DNA of 64,000 nt. Source: Amulumruptor sp947039275 (GTDB lineage Bacteria; Bacteroidota; Bacteroidia; Bacteroidales; Muribaculaceae). The notes under the pieces were generated by a model, which was not told the origin of the DNA, made no database searches, and saw only the letters and a list, made by a program, of their open reading frames with translations. Positions 18,091 to 27,182 of the stretch are shown piece by piece (positions within the stretch are counted from its first letter, which is position 1; each line of letters opens with the position of its first letter). The translations under genes and the position numbers were made by a program. The stretch lies in NCBI GenBank assembly GCA_947039275.1, contig CAMQYL010000013.1:1-64000 (forward strand), in the 5' to 3' direction.

Positions 18091-18897
18091 ATGTCATCAC
18101 CATCACAACACAGGCTATCGACCCTTACTCCGATGCAGCAACGCATCACTGGAATCCTCAATGCCACAGTACTCATATTGTCGGTATTGCTAATCGTGTT
18201 CATATCGGTCGACACTTTCCAGGGCATCCCTTTCCTTGACAACCATGTATATATGACATTCCAATTCTGGGTCTGCATCATATTCATGGCGACGTTTTTC
18301 ATAGAGATGTCATTTGCCCGCAGCAAATGGCGGTATATCCGCCGCCGTTGGCTTTTCTTTCTCCTGTCCATACCTGTGCTCAACATCATCAACCAGTTCA
18401 ACCTCAATCTTAGCCCCGAAACAGTGTATTTTCTCCGCTTCATCCCATTGGCTCGCGGAGGTCTGGCGATAGCCATCATCGTGGGATTCTTTGCCCATAA
18501 CCGGATGGCTTCAGTGTTTGCGAGTTACACATCCATACTGGTGCTGGTGGTGTACTTTTGCAGCCTCATCATATTTGAGCGCGAGCAGCCGGTCAATCCG
18601 CAGATACCCGACTATTCATCAGCACTATGGTTTTCGTGCATGGTCGTGACCACTATCGGATGTAACATAGCCCCTCTGACCATATCGGGCAAGATATTGC
18701 AAATAGTGCTTTCGGGCATGGGAATGATCATGTTCCCTCTTTTCACAGTGTTCATCACCTCCACTGTGATACGTCTGCGGCAGCAACGTGCCGACAAAAT
18801 CGCGGCGCAGACACATGCCTCCGATGCGTCCACGTCAAAACAACCAGGGCCTGCTGCCGACAACACATCTGACGGGTCTAATCCCCCTCAGTCATGA
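18091..18897 (+). CDS. Potassium-channel-like membrane protein with atypical filter
   Basis: This inner-membrane protein (268 aa) has hydrophobic segments at about residues 22-42, 51-72, 84-100 and 135-160, a pore loop, and a final segment at about 200-225. The pore region reads SCMVVTTIGCNIAP, in the place where K+ channels have TVGYG. An ion channel is inferred from this layout, which resembles six-segment channels. The C-terminal 40 residues are hydrophilic, with no ligand-binding domain. The filter sequence makes its ion preference uncertain. It precedes rseP by 87 nt, with a separate promoter between them. Confidence 0.75.
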   Translation: MSSPSQHRLSTLTPMQQRITGILNATVLILSVLLIVFISVDTFQGIPFLDNHVYMTFQFWVCIIFMATFFIEMSFARSKWRYIRRRWLFFLLSIPVLNIINQFNLNLSPETVYFLRFIPLARGGLAIAIIVGFFAHNRMASVFASYTSILVLVVYFCSLIIFEREQPVNPQIPDYSSALWFSCMVVTTIGCNIAPLTISGKILQIVLSGMGMIMFPLFTVFITSTVIRLRQQRADKIAAQTHASDASTSKQPGPAADNTSDGSNPPQS

Positions 18898-18924
18898 TGA
18901 AATCAAGCGGGACAGACTCACCGT

Positions 18925-18956
18925 ATTGCCATATCGGTGAAAAATGGCTATATTTG
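18925..18956 (+). promoter_or_regulatory. Promoter of the rseP operon
   Basis: ATTG at 18925-18928, a 20-nt spacer and TATATTTG at 18949-18956 fit the Bacteroidetes pattern with one mismatch in the -33 box. The predicted leader is about 20 nt. Confidence 0.6.
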
Positions 18957-18984
18957 TCGGTCTTATCTCACTTGAATATCACAG

Positions 18985-20340
18985 ATGGAATCATTCCTCA
19001 TAAAGGCGGCGCAGCTGATAGCCGCACTCGCTTTTCTGGTGGTCATACACGAGTTCGGCCACTATATCTTCGCCCGCATATTCGGCATAAAGGTCGAGAA
19101 ATTCTACCTTTTTTTCAATCCAGGCTTCTCGCTGGTCAAATGGAAACCTAAAGAAAAAGCCAAGAAGTCCGACGGACGCGCCACATGGCGTGACACCGAG
19201 TACGGCATCGGATGGCTGCCTCTGGGTGGCTATGTCAAGATAGCCGGCATGATTGACGAAAGCATGGACAAAGAGCAGATGGCAAAGCCGCCGCAGCCAT
19301 GGGAGTTCCGCTCCAAACCAGCCTATCAGCGTCTGCTGGTCATGCTCGGCGGAGTGCTCTTCAATTTCATCCTCGCCATCCTTATATATGCCGGCATAGC
19401 TATCTACTGGGGTGACAAATATGTACCTTTAGACAAAGTGACCGAGGGCTTTGACTATGTGCCCACGGCTCAACAATACGGATTCCGCAACGGCGACATC
19501 CCTCTGAGCACCGACGGCAAACCGCTCGATGCCGCAGACCAGCAGTTTGTGCTCAAACTCGCCGAAGCCCATGAGGTCAAGGTGCTCCGCAACCATACTG
19601 ACACCGTTACCATCAAGCTTCCTGACAATTTCGTGCTGAAACTCAACAACGACCGCGGACTGCTCGCTCCGCGAGTGCCGGTGTATGTCGACAGGCTCGT
19701 AGCCGGAGGACCGGCGGCAGTGGCAGGAATCCGTGAAGGTGACCATATCATCGGCGTAGGTGACAAAGCCACTCCGAGCTTCACCGAGCTGACACCGGCA
19801 CTGCGCTCTCGTGCGGGACGCGACACCGACATACGCGTCATAAGAAGCAACGACACTCTTACCCTGAAAGCTACTCCTGACGAATACGGCAAACTCGGCT
19901 TCCAGCTCCGCTCCCCTGTCGACATCTATGAGACCGTGACGGTCAAATACGACCTCCTGAGCGGATTCCCCCGCGGATGGGAAATAGGTACCGAAACACT
20001 CGGAGCCTATGTGGGTTCGCTGAAACATCTGTTTTCGTCAGAAGGAGCACAGAGCATCGGCGGATTCGGAGCCATGGGGTCGATGTTCCCCGACACATGG
20101 AACTGGTATGCGTTCTGGCAGATTACCGCCTTCTTCTCAGTGGCACTCGCCATCATGAACCTGCTGCCTATCCCTGCACTTGACGGCGGACATGTGCTAT
20201 TCTTGCTTTACGAGGTCGTCGCACGCCGCAAAGCCCCCGAGAAGGTCATGGAGATAGCCCAATACATCGGCATGTGCTTCCTGCTCTGTCTGTTGCTGTA
20301 TGCCAACGGCATGGACCTATTCAGAGCCTTGTTCAAATAA
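18985..20340 (+). CDS. rseP: Site-2 intramembrane metalloprotease RseP
   Basis: This zinc protease cleaves transmembrane substrates such as anti-sigma factors or remnant signal peptides. The HEFGH zinc motif sits in the first membrane segment (about residues 22-26). The second catalytic motif NLLPIPALDGGH is near residue 395. A PDZ-like region lies between about 215 and 300. The length of 451 aa is standard. In many Bacteroidales the gene follows dxr, but here it follows an ion-channel gene. It leads a plus-strand run with the methyltransferase, M49 and beta-barrel genes. Confidence 0.95.
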   Translation: MESFLIKAAQLIAALAFLVVIHEFGHYIFARIFGIKVEKFYLFFNPGFSLVKWKPKEKAKKSDGRATWRDTEYGIGWLPLGGYVKIAGMIDESMDKEQMAKPPQPWEFRSKPAYQRLLVMLGGVLFNFILAILIYAGIAIYWGDKYVPLDKVTEGFDYVPTAQQYGFRNGDIPLSTDGKPLDAADQQFVLKLAEAHEVKVLRNHTDTVTIKLPDNFVLKLNNDRGLLAPRVPVYVDRLVAGGPAAVAGIREGDHIIGVGDKATPSFTELTPALRSRAGRDTDIRVIRSNDTLTLKATPDEYGKLGFQLRSPVDIYETVTVKYDLLSGFPRGWEIGTETLGAYVGSLKHLFSSEGAQSIGGFGAMGSMFPDTWNWYAFWQITAFFSVALAIMNLLPIPALDGGHVLFLLYEVVARRKAPEKVMEIAQYIGMCFLLCLLLYANGMDLFRALFK

Positions 20341-20361
20341 CCGCCATCACCTACTACAACA

Positions 20362-21567
20362 ATGACACAGACAGCATATCCTACGATCACACTGCGCCCT
20401 GGCAAGGACGAATCACTCATGCGTTTCCACCCGTGGGTATTTTCGGGAGCCATAGCTTCCATGCCTGACGGAATAGAAGAAGGTGACATCGTCAAGGTAG
20501 CATCGGCTGACGGTCGGCTGCTCGGCATAGGACATTACCAGATAGGCAGCATAGCCGTCAGGATGCTCACGAGCGATGCCGACACCGCAATCGATGGAGA
20601 CTTTTACCTCGACCGCCTCACAAGCGCATGGCAGCTGCGACGCACCCTCGGACTGCTTCGTGATGACAATGACGCATTCCGCCTGGTACATGGTGAAGGC
20701 GATTTCCTGCCGGGACTGATCGTAGACATCTACGGTGACACAGCGGTCATGCAGGCACACTCTCCAGCCATGCACTATGCGCGTAACATCATAGCCCAGG
20801 CTCTCACCGAACTGCCTGAGGCTCGTATCAAAAACGTATATTACAAATCTGAGACCACGCTGCCCTACAAGGCGAGTCTTGACCCACAGAACGACTATAT
20901 CCTCGGGCACGACACGGGCAACATCACCACCGAAAACGGGCTTAAATTCCATGTCGACTGGCTCAAAGGACAAAAGACAGGTTTCTTCATAGACCAGCGT
21001 GACAACCGAGCTCTGCTGGGTCGCATGTCTGCCGGACGGCGTGTGCTCAACATGTTCTGCTACACGGGCGGTTTTTCGGTCTATGCTCTGGCTGGAGGCG
21101 CCGAGCGTGTGGTGTCGGTCGACAGTTCTGCCAAGGCGATAGCCCTCACTGACGCCAACGTCCGCATCAACTTTGCCGGCATGGAGGCAGAGAAACGCCA
21201 CACGTCCGAAGCTGTGGATGCCTTTGACTACCTGTCACGCATGGAGAAGGACGAATTTGACCTCATCATCCTTGACCCGCCAGCCTTTGCCAAGCACCGC
21301 AGCGCCATCCGCAACGCCCTGCGCGGCTACCAGCGACTCAATGAGAAGGCTCTGCGCAAGATAGCACCAGGGGGAATACTCTTCACATTCTCCTGTTCGC
21401 AAGCCATCACGCGTGAGCAGTTCCGCTTAGCTGTGTTCTCAGCCGCAGCTCAGACCGGGCGACGTGTGCGCATCCTGCATCAGCTCACACAGCCGGCTGA
21501 CCACCCTGTAAGCATCTACCATCCAGAAGGGGAATACCTCAAAGGATTAGTGCTCTATGTGGAATAA
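20362..21567 (+). CDS. Class I rRNA large-subunit methyltransferase (RlmI-like)
   Basis: This is an S-adenosylmethionine-dependent 5-methylcytosine methyltransferase of the RlmI/RlmK type. An N-terminal PUA domain (RPGKDESLMRFHPWVFSGA) is followed by the SAM-binding motif NMFCYTGGFSVYAL near residue 230. The LDPPAFAK motif is near 310, with a catalytic-loop candidate FSCSQAI near 350. Length is 401 aa. It starts 21 nt after rseP and is likely cotranscribed. The target nucleotide is inferred from the family. Confidence 0.92.
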   Translation: MTQTAYPTITLRPGKDESLMRFHPWVFSGAIASMPDGIEEGDIVKVASADGRLLGIGHYQIGSIAVRMLTSDADTAIDGDFYLDRLTSAWQLRRTLGLLRDDNDAFRLVHGEGDFLPGLIVDIYGDTAVMQAHSPAMHYARNIIAQALTELPEARIKNVYYKSETTLPYKASLDPQNDYILGHDTGNITTENGLKFHVDWLKGQKTGFFIDQRDNRALLGRMSAGRRVLNMFCYTGGFSVYALAGGAERVVSVDSSAKAIALTDANVRINFAGMEAEKRHTSEAVDAFDYLSRMEKDEFDLIILDPPAFAKHRSAIRNALRGYQRLNEKALRKIAPGGILFTFSCSQAITREQFRLAVFSAAAQTGRRVRILHQLTQPADHPVSIYHPEGEYLKGLVLYVE

Positions 21568-21613
21568 GCCCCAAAAAGATACGACATCATACAACACATT
21601 TCGCCACATACCC

Positions 21614-23653
21614 ATGAAAAAGTCAACATTGCGCAACACTCTCGTCGGCATAGGTGCCGGCATGTCATTAATGTTATCACCCACAATCATGGCAGACATT
21701 GAAAAGACCGACAAATCAGGCAATTTCGACTACAAAGTCGACCGCTTTGCCGACATCCAGGTACTCCGATACAAAGTGCCCGGGTTCGAGCAGCTATCGC
21801 TTGATCAGAAACTCCTCATATATTACCTGACCGAAGCCGCATTGGCTGGTCGTGACATCGTATGGGATCAGTATGGAAAATATAACCTCGCCATACGTGA
21901 CCTCATCGAGAACGTGTATCTGACCGCACGCGAAAAAGACGGCAAAAGCGCAGACTTCAAGGCTCTTGAAAAATACCTCAAGCAGATAGAATTTGGCAAC
22001 GGCATCCACCATCACTATTCGATGGATAAGTTCACGCCTGAATTTTCGCGCGAATATTTTGATGCCATGGTCAAAGCAATGCCTGCCGACAAGCAACCCG
22101 AAGGGCTCGCAATGCTCGAGGAGGTCATATTCAATCCTACATTCATGGCAAAGAGGGTCAACCAGGCTGACGGCCATGACCTCGTGGTCACATCTGCCGT
22201 CAACATCTACGAAGGGGTGACCCAACCCGAAGTCGAGGCTTATTATGCCTCTCTGCGCGACACCACAGACCTCACACCTATAAGCCTCGGTCTCAACAGC
22301 AAGATCATCAAACGCGACGGAAAGGTCACCGAAGATGTCTACAAGCAGGGAGGACTCTACGATGCTGCCATCAGCCGCATCATAGACAATCTGACAAAGG
22401 CACAGCAATATGCCGAAAACGACCGCCAGCGTCAGGTGATACAGTCATTAATAGACTTCTATCGCACAGGCGACCTCAAGAAATTTGACGAATACTCCAT
22501 CCTATGGGTCGGTGACACAGCATCACGGGTCGACTTTATCAACGGCTTCATTGAGAGCTACGGCGATCCGCTCGGCATGACCGGCACATGGGAGTCGATA
22601 GTCAATTTCAAAAACCTTGAGGCATCTCACCGCACCGAGGCTATCAGCGACAGCGCACAGTGGTTTGAGGACCACTCCCCGGTTGACCCGCGTTTCCGCA
22701 AGCCCCACGTCAAGGGCGTTACAGCCAAGGTCATCACCGCCGCCATCCTTGCCGGCGATGCCTATCCTGCCACCCCCATCGGCATCAACCTGCCTAATGC
22801 CAACTGGATCCGCGCAGCCCACGGCTCAAAATCGGTCACTCTGGAAAACATAACCCAGGCATATGACGAGGCATCACATGGCGACGGATTCAACGAGGAG
22901 TTCGTAATCGACGCACCCACAGCCCATCTGATGGACAAGTATCTCTTCATCACGGATAATCTCCACACCGACCTTCACGAATGTCTCGGACACGCCTCCG
23001 GCAGGCTCCTCCCCGGTGTAGACGAGAACGCCCTCGGTGCCTACGGCTCCACTCTGGAGGAAACCCGTGCCGACCTGTTTGCGCTCTATTACCTTGCCGA
23101 CCCCAAACTGCTTGAGCTCGGACTGCTCGACAATCCCGAGGCTTACAAAGCTGAATACTACAAATACATGCTCAACGGACTGATGACGCAGCTGATGCGC
23201 ATCGAGCCTGGCAAGGACATCGAAGAAGCACACATGCGCAACCGCGCCCTCATCGCCTACTGGGTCCTTGAAAAGGGAAAAGCTGACAGCGTGGTGGAGA
23301 TGATCAAGCGCGACGGCAAGACTTACGTGCAGATCAACGACTACCATGCACTGCGTGGACTCTTCGCACAGCTGCTTGCCGAAATCCAGCGTATCAAGAG
23401 CGAGGGCGATTTCGCTGCCGGACGCGCATTGGTCGAGACCTATGGAGTAAAAGTAAATCCTGAGCTTCATAAAGAGGTTCTTGACCGCTATGCCCACCTT
23501 GACATCGCGCCCTACAAGGGTTTCGTCAACCCCGTATACAGCCTTGTCAAGGATGCCAACGGCAACGTCACAGACGTTACAATAGACTACACCGAGGGCT
23601 ACATACCGCAGATGCTCCGTTACTCACGCGACTACTCTACCCTGCCCCGATAA
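21614..23653 (+). CDS. M49 family dipeptidyl peptidase III-like metallopeptidase
   Basis: This zinc exopeptidase has the M49 signature HECLGH near residue 455 and the second motif EETRAD near 482, which supply the zinc ligands and catalytic Glu. The ATG at 21614 gives an N-terminal signal peptide (MKKSTLRNTLVGIGAGMSLM) without a lipobox Cys, so it is probably periplasmic. An upstream ATG at 21557 overlaps the methyltransferase gene and would bury the signal peptide. The length of 679 aa agrees with bacterial DPP III enzymes. It would release dipeptides from imported oligopeptides. Confidence 0.92.
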   Translation: MKKSTLRNTLVGIGAGMSLMLSPTIMADIEKTDKSGNFDYKVDRFADIQVLRYKVPGFEQLSLDQKLLIYYLTEAALAGRDIVWDQYGKYNLAIRDLIENVYLTAREKDGKSADFKALEKYLKQIEFGNGIHHHYSMDKFTPEFSREYFDAMVKAMPADKQPEGLAMLEEVIFNPTFMAKRVNQADGHDLVVTSAVNIYEGVTQPEVEAYYASLRDTTDLTPISLGLNSKIIKRDGKVTEDVYKQGGLYDAAISRIIDNLTKAQQYAENDRQRQVIQSLIDFYRTGDLKKFDEYSILWVGDTASRVDFINGFIESYGDPLGMTGTWESIVNFKNLEASHRTEAISDSAQWFEDHSPVDPRFRKPHVKGVTAKVITAAILAGDAYPATPIGINLPNANWIRAAHGSKSVTLENITQAYDEASHGDGFNEEFVIDAPTAHLMDKYLFITDNLHTDLHECLGHASGRLLPGVDENALGAYGSTLEETRADLFALYYLADPKLLELGLLDNPEAYKAEYYKYMLNGLMTQLMRIEPGKDIEEAHMRNRALIAYWVLEKGKADSVVEMIKRDGKTYVQINDYHALRGLFAQLLAEIQRIKSEGDFAAGRALVETYGVKVNPELHKEVLDRYAHLDIAPYKGFVNPVYSLVKDANGNVTDVTIDYTEGYIPQMLRYSRDYSTLPR

Positions 23654-23682
23654 CACACCATCATCGACCACAGAATATATAA

Positions 23683-24321
23683 ATGAAAATACTCACTCAA
23701 ACCGTCAAAGCATTAGTCCTCGCAACACTGATGCTCGTATGCGCCGGGGAGGCACACAGCCAGATGCGCTGGGGTGCCACGGCTGGCATATCCCTGACCG
23801 ACATGCACTTCAAGCAGCCGCTCGTCACTGTCAAGAAGACTCCGGGATTCGCAGCCGGCATAATCGGCGAAATGATATTTCCGGGCGTAGGCTTCGGCAT
23901 AGACGTGGGAGCTCAGTACCAGATGCTCGGCGCGAAAGTCAATCTTGGCGAAAAACTGATGTGGAGCTCGCAGGGCTACGGCAACCAGCGCTTCTACCTG
24001 CACACCCTGAGCATCCCTGTACACCTCCGCTTCAAGTACACCCGTCTCAACGGCTTTGAGGAATACCTCGCTCCGCTGGTATATGTAGGTCCGTCATTTG
24101 ACTTCCTGCTCGCACACTCCAAGTGCGACGCATTCTCATTCCCGTTCGGCTCCATCGGCATAGATATGGGCATCGGAGCTGAGATATACAAGAAATGGCA
24201 GGTGACCGCCTCGCTCAATCTCGGCATGACCTACGTCACCAAAGCCGACATACTGACCGACTACAGCGCGCAAAACCGCGTATGGAAGCTCTCAGTATCC
24301 TACTTCTTCGGCAGAGACTGA
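23683..24321 (+). CDS. Outer-membrane beta-barrel (porin-family) protein
   Basis: This 212-aa exported protein has a signal peptide ending near GEAHSQ. Alternating strands follow with aromatic girdle residues (GAQYQMLGAKVNL, RFYLHTLSIPVHLRFKYT). It ends in WKLSVSYFFGRD, a typical barrel C-terminus. This is the small 8-stranded PorT/OmpW-like type common in Bacteroidales, and its function is unknown. It lies 29 nt downstream of the M49 gene and is probably the last gene of the rseP run. Confidence 0.85.
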   Translation: MKILTQTVKALVLATLMLVCAGEAHSQMRWGATAGISLTDMHFKQPLVTVKKTPGFAAGIIGEMIFPGVGFGIDVGAQYQMLGAKVNLGEKLMWSSQGYGNQRFYLHTLSIPVHLRFKYTRLNGFEEYLAPLVYVGPSFDFLLAHSKCDAFSFPFGSIGIDMGIGAEIYKKWQVTASLNLGMTYVTKADILTDYSAQNRVWKLSVSYFFGRD

Positions 24322-24354
24322 CAATATAGTACGAAAAACGCATCACATAGCCAG

Positions 24355-24375
24355 CATTTTTTGGTTATACCAAAA
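24355..24375 (+). terminator. Possible AT-rich terminator after the beta-barrel gene
   Basis: TTTTTTGGT and ACCAAAAAA are 9-bp arms around a 3-nt loop, about 35 nt past the stop. The hairpin overlaps the tRNA-Pro promoter, so the pairing could also be coincidental. Confidence 0.4.
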
Positions 24376-24391
24376 AAACTGACTACCTTTG
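24360..24391 (+). promoter_or_regulatory. Promoter of tRNA-Pro
   Basis: TTTG at 24360-24363, a 20-nt spacer and TACCTTTG at 24384-24391 fully match the Bacteroidetes housekeeping consensus. The tRNA begins about 58 nt downstream. Confidence 0.75.
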
Positions 24392-24448
24392 CACCGTCAT
24401 GACCGAGAGATGCCGCCGGAGGCATCCGCCAGCAAGGTCAAAGGCATT

Positions 24449-24523
24449 CGGAGTGTAGCGCAGTCCGGTTAGCGTACCTGCTTTGGGAGCAGGGGGTCGC
24501 GAGTTCGAATCTCGCCACTCCGA
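24449..24523 (+). tRNA. tRNA-Pro (anticodon TGG)
   Basis: A cloverleaf is visible. Acceptor arms CGGAGTG and CACTCCG pair fully, the D arm is GCGC...GCGT-like, and the anticodon loop CTTTGGGA carries TGG. The T arm is TCGCGAGTTCGAATCTCGC-like with TTCGAAT. The 3' CCA is not encoded. Confidence 0.97.
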
Positions 24524-24579
24524 CACACAATGAATGGGCGGCAGGAGTTTTAAAACTCCTGCCGCCCATTCATTGTGTG
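24524..24579. terminator. Perfect 56-bp palindrome between tRNA-Pro and a convergent gene
   Basis: Two 28-bp arms are exact reverse complements with no spacer, centred on TTTT/AAAA. The palindrome starts one base after the tRNA discriminator and ends 5 nt before the stop of the convergent membrane-protein gene. A bidirectional terminator is the simplest reading, although there is no outer T-run. Confidence 0.7.
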
Positions 24580-24584
24580 CCATA

Positions 24585-25919
24585 TTATCTTTTGCTAACC
24601 AATGCTGGAAGCAGCACACATAAAAGCATGAAGGCGGGGAGGATTGGAAAGAGGAGGCGGGAGAAGTCGTAGGGTGCGCCGAAGGATACTACGAAGATAT
24701 TGCCCAAGAGGATGAGGGTTAGGAATAGGGCAAAAGGCCAGGGACGCATATCGATATTAGGGCGATTGGTGGATGAACGGTGGTGTCTGAATACTACGAA
24801 CTGGTAAACGAGCAGCATCATGACTGCAAGCGACACGGCAAGCGGTATCCACCATGTCAGCCAAATACCACTGAGGAAACTGCCTGTGGCAGCACGAAAA
24901 GCATATACGGCAAACTCTCCACGGTCAGTACCAGGATATAGAAGTGGCTCAGAGAGACCATTGCCAAGTTTGCAGATAAAGTAGTCATGCCACTGATCAG
25001 GATGCTTTTTCTTGCTTGCGTCAACAGCGGCTTGCAGAGATGGAAGTGCATACTGATTGGTGAGGTCAATCGCTTCTACCCATGTCAAACCGTCAATATC
25101 TTCGATAACCGGACGTGCATCAAGTTTCTGCTGTATCGCTGCCCTAAGAGCTGGGTCAGGACAGCATTCTGCCTCAAGCACGCCTGAAAGCCGGGCTTCA
25201 TAGTAGTCATTACGCAGACTGACCGTAGACGGGGTAAAGACACCCCATTTGTGATAAACCATGGTGCTGTAAACCAGTACGCATGTTATCCCGGCAAGAC
25301 CGGATATTATCAGCCTTCGTGCGAATCTATACATGGACGCATTGGCGCGCATCAATCTGATAACCACCCCGACCAAAAGCACGCTGACCGGCACGAACAG
25401 AAATGCAGGCTTTATGGCAAGCAAGGCTATCAGCATCACTGAAAACAAGCCCCATAACCGCCATGAAGGATTATATGACATCCGCCAAAAAAAGTATATG
25501 GCGAACACTACAAATGACATCGAGAAACTTTCAGTGCCTAATTCAAGGGGCAAGATGTCAAATGATGGATAGAAGGCATAGAGACATCCGATGCACAAGC
25601 CCAGCCAACCTCCAGCAGCCGTAGCTATGCGAGTAAAAGCCGCTGCCGAGAGTGCATATGCCATCACCGGGACAAGAGTTACCATTATCATGGAAGGCAC
25701 ATCGGTATTGACCCGCATGCCGCAGGCTTTCAGAAACAAGGGATAAAACGGCGGACGAAGCGAGAAGCCATCCATAATATATGACTGCGTATCGGGCATA
25801 TAGAACCCCCACCAGCCGGTAGTGGCATGATGGTATAACATGAAGCCGAGACATTCAAGCAGACACAGAGTTGCTACAATCCACGGTATTATCCTTGAAT
25901 ATTTATCCAGAAGCCGCAT
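24585..25919 (-). CDS. Multi-pass membrane protein, GT-C glycosyltransferase-like
   Basis: This 444-aa protein has about ten hydrophobic segments and a soluble loop at about residues 225-330. The first loop after helix 1 contains an acidic pair in FYMPDTQSYIMDG followed by PPFYPLF, as in ArnT/PMT-type enzymes that take sugars from polyprenyl phosphate. The assignment to GT-C is by topology and this loop only, and no substrate can be named. It stands alone between the skp terminator and the palindrome beside tRNA-Pro. Confidence 0.65.
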   Translation of the reverse strand: MRLLDKYSRIIPWIVATLCLLECLGFMLYHHATTGWWGFYMPDTQSYIMDGFSLRPPFYPLFLKACGMRVNTDVPSMIMVTLVPVMAYALSAAAFTRIATAAGGWLGLCIGCLYAFYPSFDILPLELGTESFSMSFVVFAIYFFWRMSYNPSWRLWGLFSVMLIALLAIKPAFLFVPVSVLLVGVVIRLMRANASMYRFARRLIISGLAGITCVLVYSTMVYHKWGVFTPSTVSLRNDYYEARLSGVLEAECCPDPALRAAIQQKLDARPVIEDIDGLTWVEAIDLTNQYALPSLQAAVDASKKKHPDQWHDYFICKLGNGLSEPLLYPGTDRGEFAVYAFRAATGSFLSGIWLTWWIPLAVSLAVMMLLVYQFVVFRHHRSSTNRPNIDMRPWPFALFLTLILLGNIFVVSFGAPYDFSRLLFPILPAFMLLCVLLPALVSKR

Positions 25920-25942
25920 GAGGTAATGATGCGATAAAACAA

Positions 25943-25974
25943 GCAGCGCCGCCGTGATGGTCGGGCGGCGCTGC
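25943..25974 (-). terminator. Terminator after the second skp gene
   Basis: The arms GCAGCGCCGCC and GGCGGCGCTGC surround a 10-nt loop. On the minus strand they are followed by TTGTTTT, about 25 nt past the stop at 25999. Confidence 0.85.
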
Positions 25975-25998
25975 CTTTATCTGATGAGGTTATCTTGC

Positions 25999-26514
25999 TT
26001 ACTTCAACCCGAGCTGCTTGCGCACTTCAGGAGTAACGTCCACGACATCCTTGCCAACGTAGGCAGGCACCTCGCTTGTGAAGATGAATGTATAGCTGCC
26101 GAGTTCGCCTACAGCCTTGATGGCACTGACCACCTTCTGCTGAACCGGTGCGAGGAGAGTCTCCTGCTGACGCTGGATATCCTGCTGTGCATTCTGGCGA
26201 AACTGCTGGTACTTGTTAGTCATATCCTGTATCTCCTGCATACGGCGTTCCTGGATAGCCTGAGGAGTGTTGGGATCATTACGCATTGTCTTCTGCAGGT
26301 CGTCATACTTGAGCTGGATTTCAGTCTGGAGCACGCTGTCCTCCTTCTGATACTTTGCAGACACTGCTTCGAGTTCCTTCTGAGCCTTGGCAAGTTCGGG
26401 GAGGTCTCTCATTATAGCGTCGGGATTGACGATGCCGAATTTAGACTGTGCCATGGAGCACACGGGGAGTGCCATAGCTACGACAGCAAGCACTGCAAGA
26501 ATTTTCTTGATCAT
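25999..26514 (-). CDS. OmpH/Skp family periplasmic chaperone
   Basis: This small periplasmic chaperone for outer-membrane proteins is 171 aa. The signal peptide (MIKKILAVLAVVAMALPVCS) is cleaved before QSKFGIV, which starts the Skp fold. A long charged coiled coil (about residues 40-120, KAQKELEAVSAKYQKED) forms the tentacle arms. The C-terminal strand region ends VDVTPEVRKQLGLK. It is the second of two tandem skp copies downstream of bamA, 54 nt after the first. Confidence 0.93.
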   Translation of the reverse strand: MIKKILAVLAVVAMALPVCSMAQSKFGIVNPDAIMRDLPELAKAQKELEAVSAKYQKEDSVLQTEIQLKYDDLQKTMRNDPNTPQAIQERRMQEIQDMTNKYQQFRQNAQQDIQRQQETLLAPVQQKVVSAIKAVGELGSYTFIFTSEVPAYVGKDVVDVTPEVRKQLGLK

Positions 26515-26568
26515 AAGATTAGATGGTTGTTATGGTTAATTGTTGGGATTATCTATGTGGGGAACGTA

Positions 26569-27084
26569 TCAGTTGGCATAGCCGAGCTTTGAGAGGACCT
26601 CTCTACTAACATCTATACGGGGCGAGGCAAACACGACATCTGCCGATGAAGCGCGGTCAAATATCGCCTGATAGCCACGCTCCTCTGCGACCTTCTTGAT
26701 GGCGTTGTATACATCGTCCTGTATGGGCTTCATCAGGTTCTGGCGACGCTTGTAAAGCTCACCTTCAGGACCGAAGTACTTGTTGCGGAGTTCGGCAGCA
26801 GCCTTCTCCTTTGCCACGATGTCCTCCTCACGCTTTTTCTGCATCTCGTCGGTCAGAAACACCTTCTCGTTCTGATAGTTCTTATAGGCGGTCTGGGCAT
26901 CATTGGCAGCTTTTTCAAGCTCCTTTTGCCAGCGCAAAGAGAGCTGGTTGAGCTGCTCGTTAGCCATCTCATATGCGGGGACATTCTTGAGGATATACTC
27001 CATATCCACCATCGCAAATTTCTGTGCATGGCTGGCAAGTGCGGTCATCACGCATACCACTGCCAGCATTATTATCTTCTTCAT
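26569..27084 (-). CDS. OmpH/Skp family periplasmic chaperone
   Basis: This is the first of two tandem skp-like genes and, like the other, encodes 171 aa. The signal peptide ends near ALASHAQ, followed by KFAMVDMEYILKNVP, the characteristic first strand and helix. A Lys- and Glu-rich coiled coil spans about residues 45-125. The two copies are clearly diverged from each other, so they may prefer different clients. It follows bamA by 98 nt, with a possible promoter in the gap. Confidence 0.93.
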   Translation of the reverse strand: MKKIIMLAVVCVMTALASHAQKFAMVDMEYILKNVPAYEMANEQLNQLSLRWQKELEKAANDAQTAYKNYQNEKVFLTDEMQKKREEDIVAKEKAAAELRNKYFGPEGELYKRRQNLMKPIQDDVYNAIKKVAEERGYQAIFDRASSADVVFASPRIDVSREVLSKLGYAN

Positions 27085-27160
27085 AGTCGTCAGTATGATT
27101 CGTTGGTTTAGAATTAGACAGTTAACAATTTGACACTTAGGACAAATATTTGGTTTAACG

Positions 27161-27168
27161 CAAAGATA
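27161..27168 (-). promoter_or_regulatory. -7 promoter box before the skp pair
   Basis: TATCTTTG on the minus strand in the 98-nt bamA-skp gap fits TAnnTTTG. It could allow skp expression independent of bamA. No matching -33 was found. Confidence 0.4.
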
Positions 27169-27182
27169 ATAATATATGTTAA

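Noticed and set aside
18091..18897. The ion-channel gene as a cyclic-nucleotide-gated channel
   Set aside because: The C-terminal tail after the last helix is only about 40 residues, too short for a nucleotide-binding domain.
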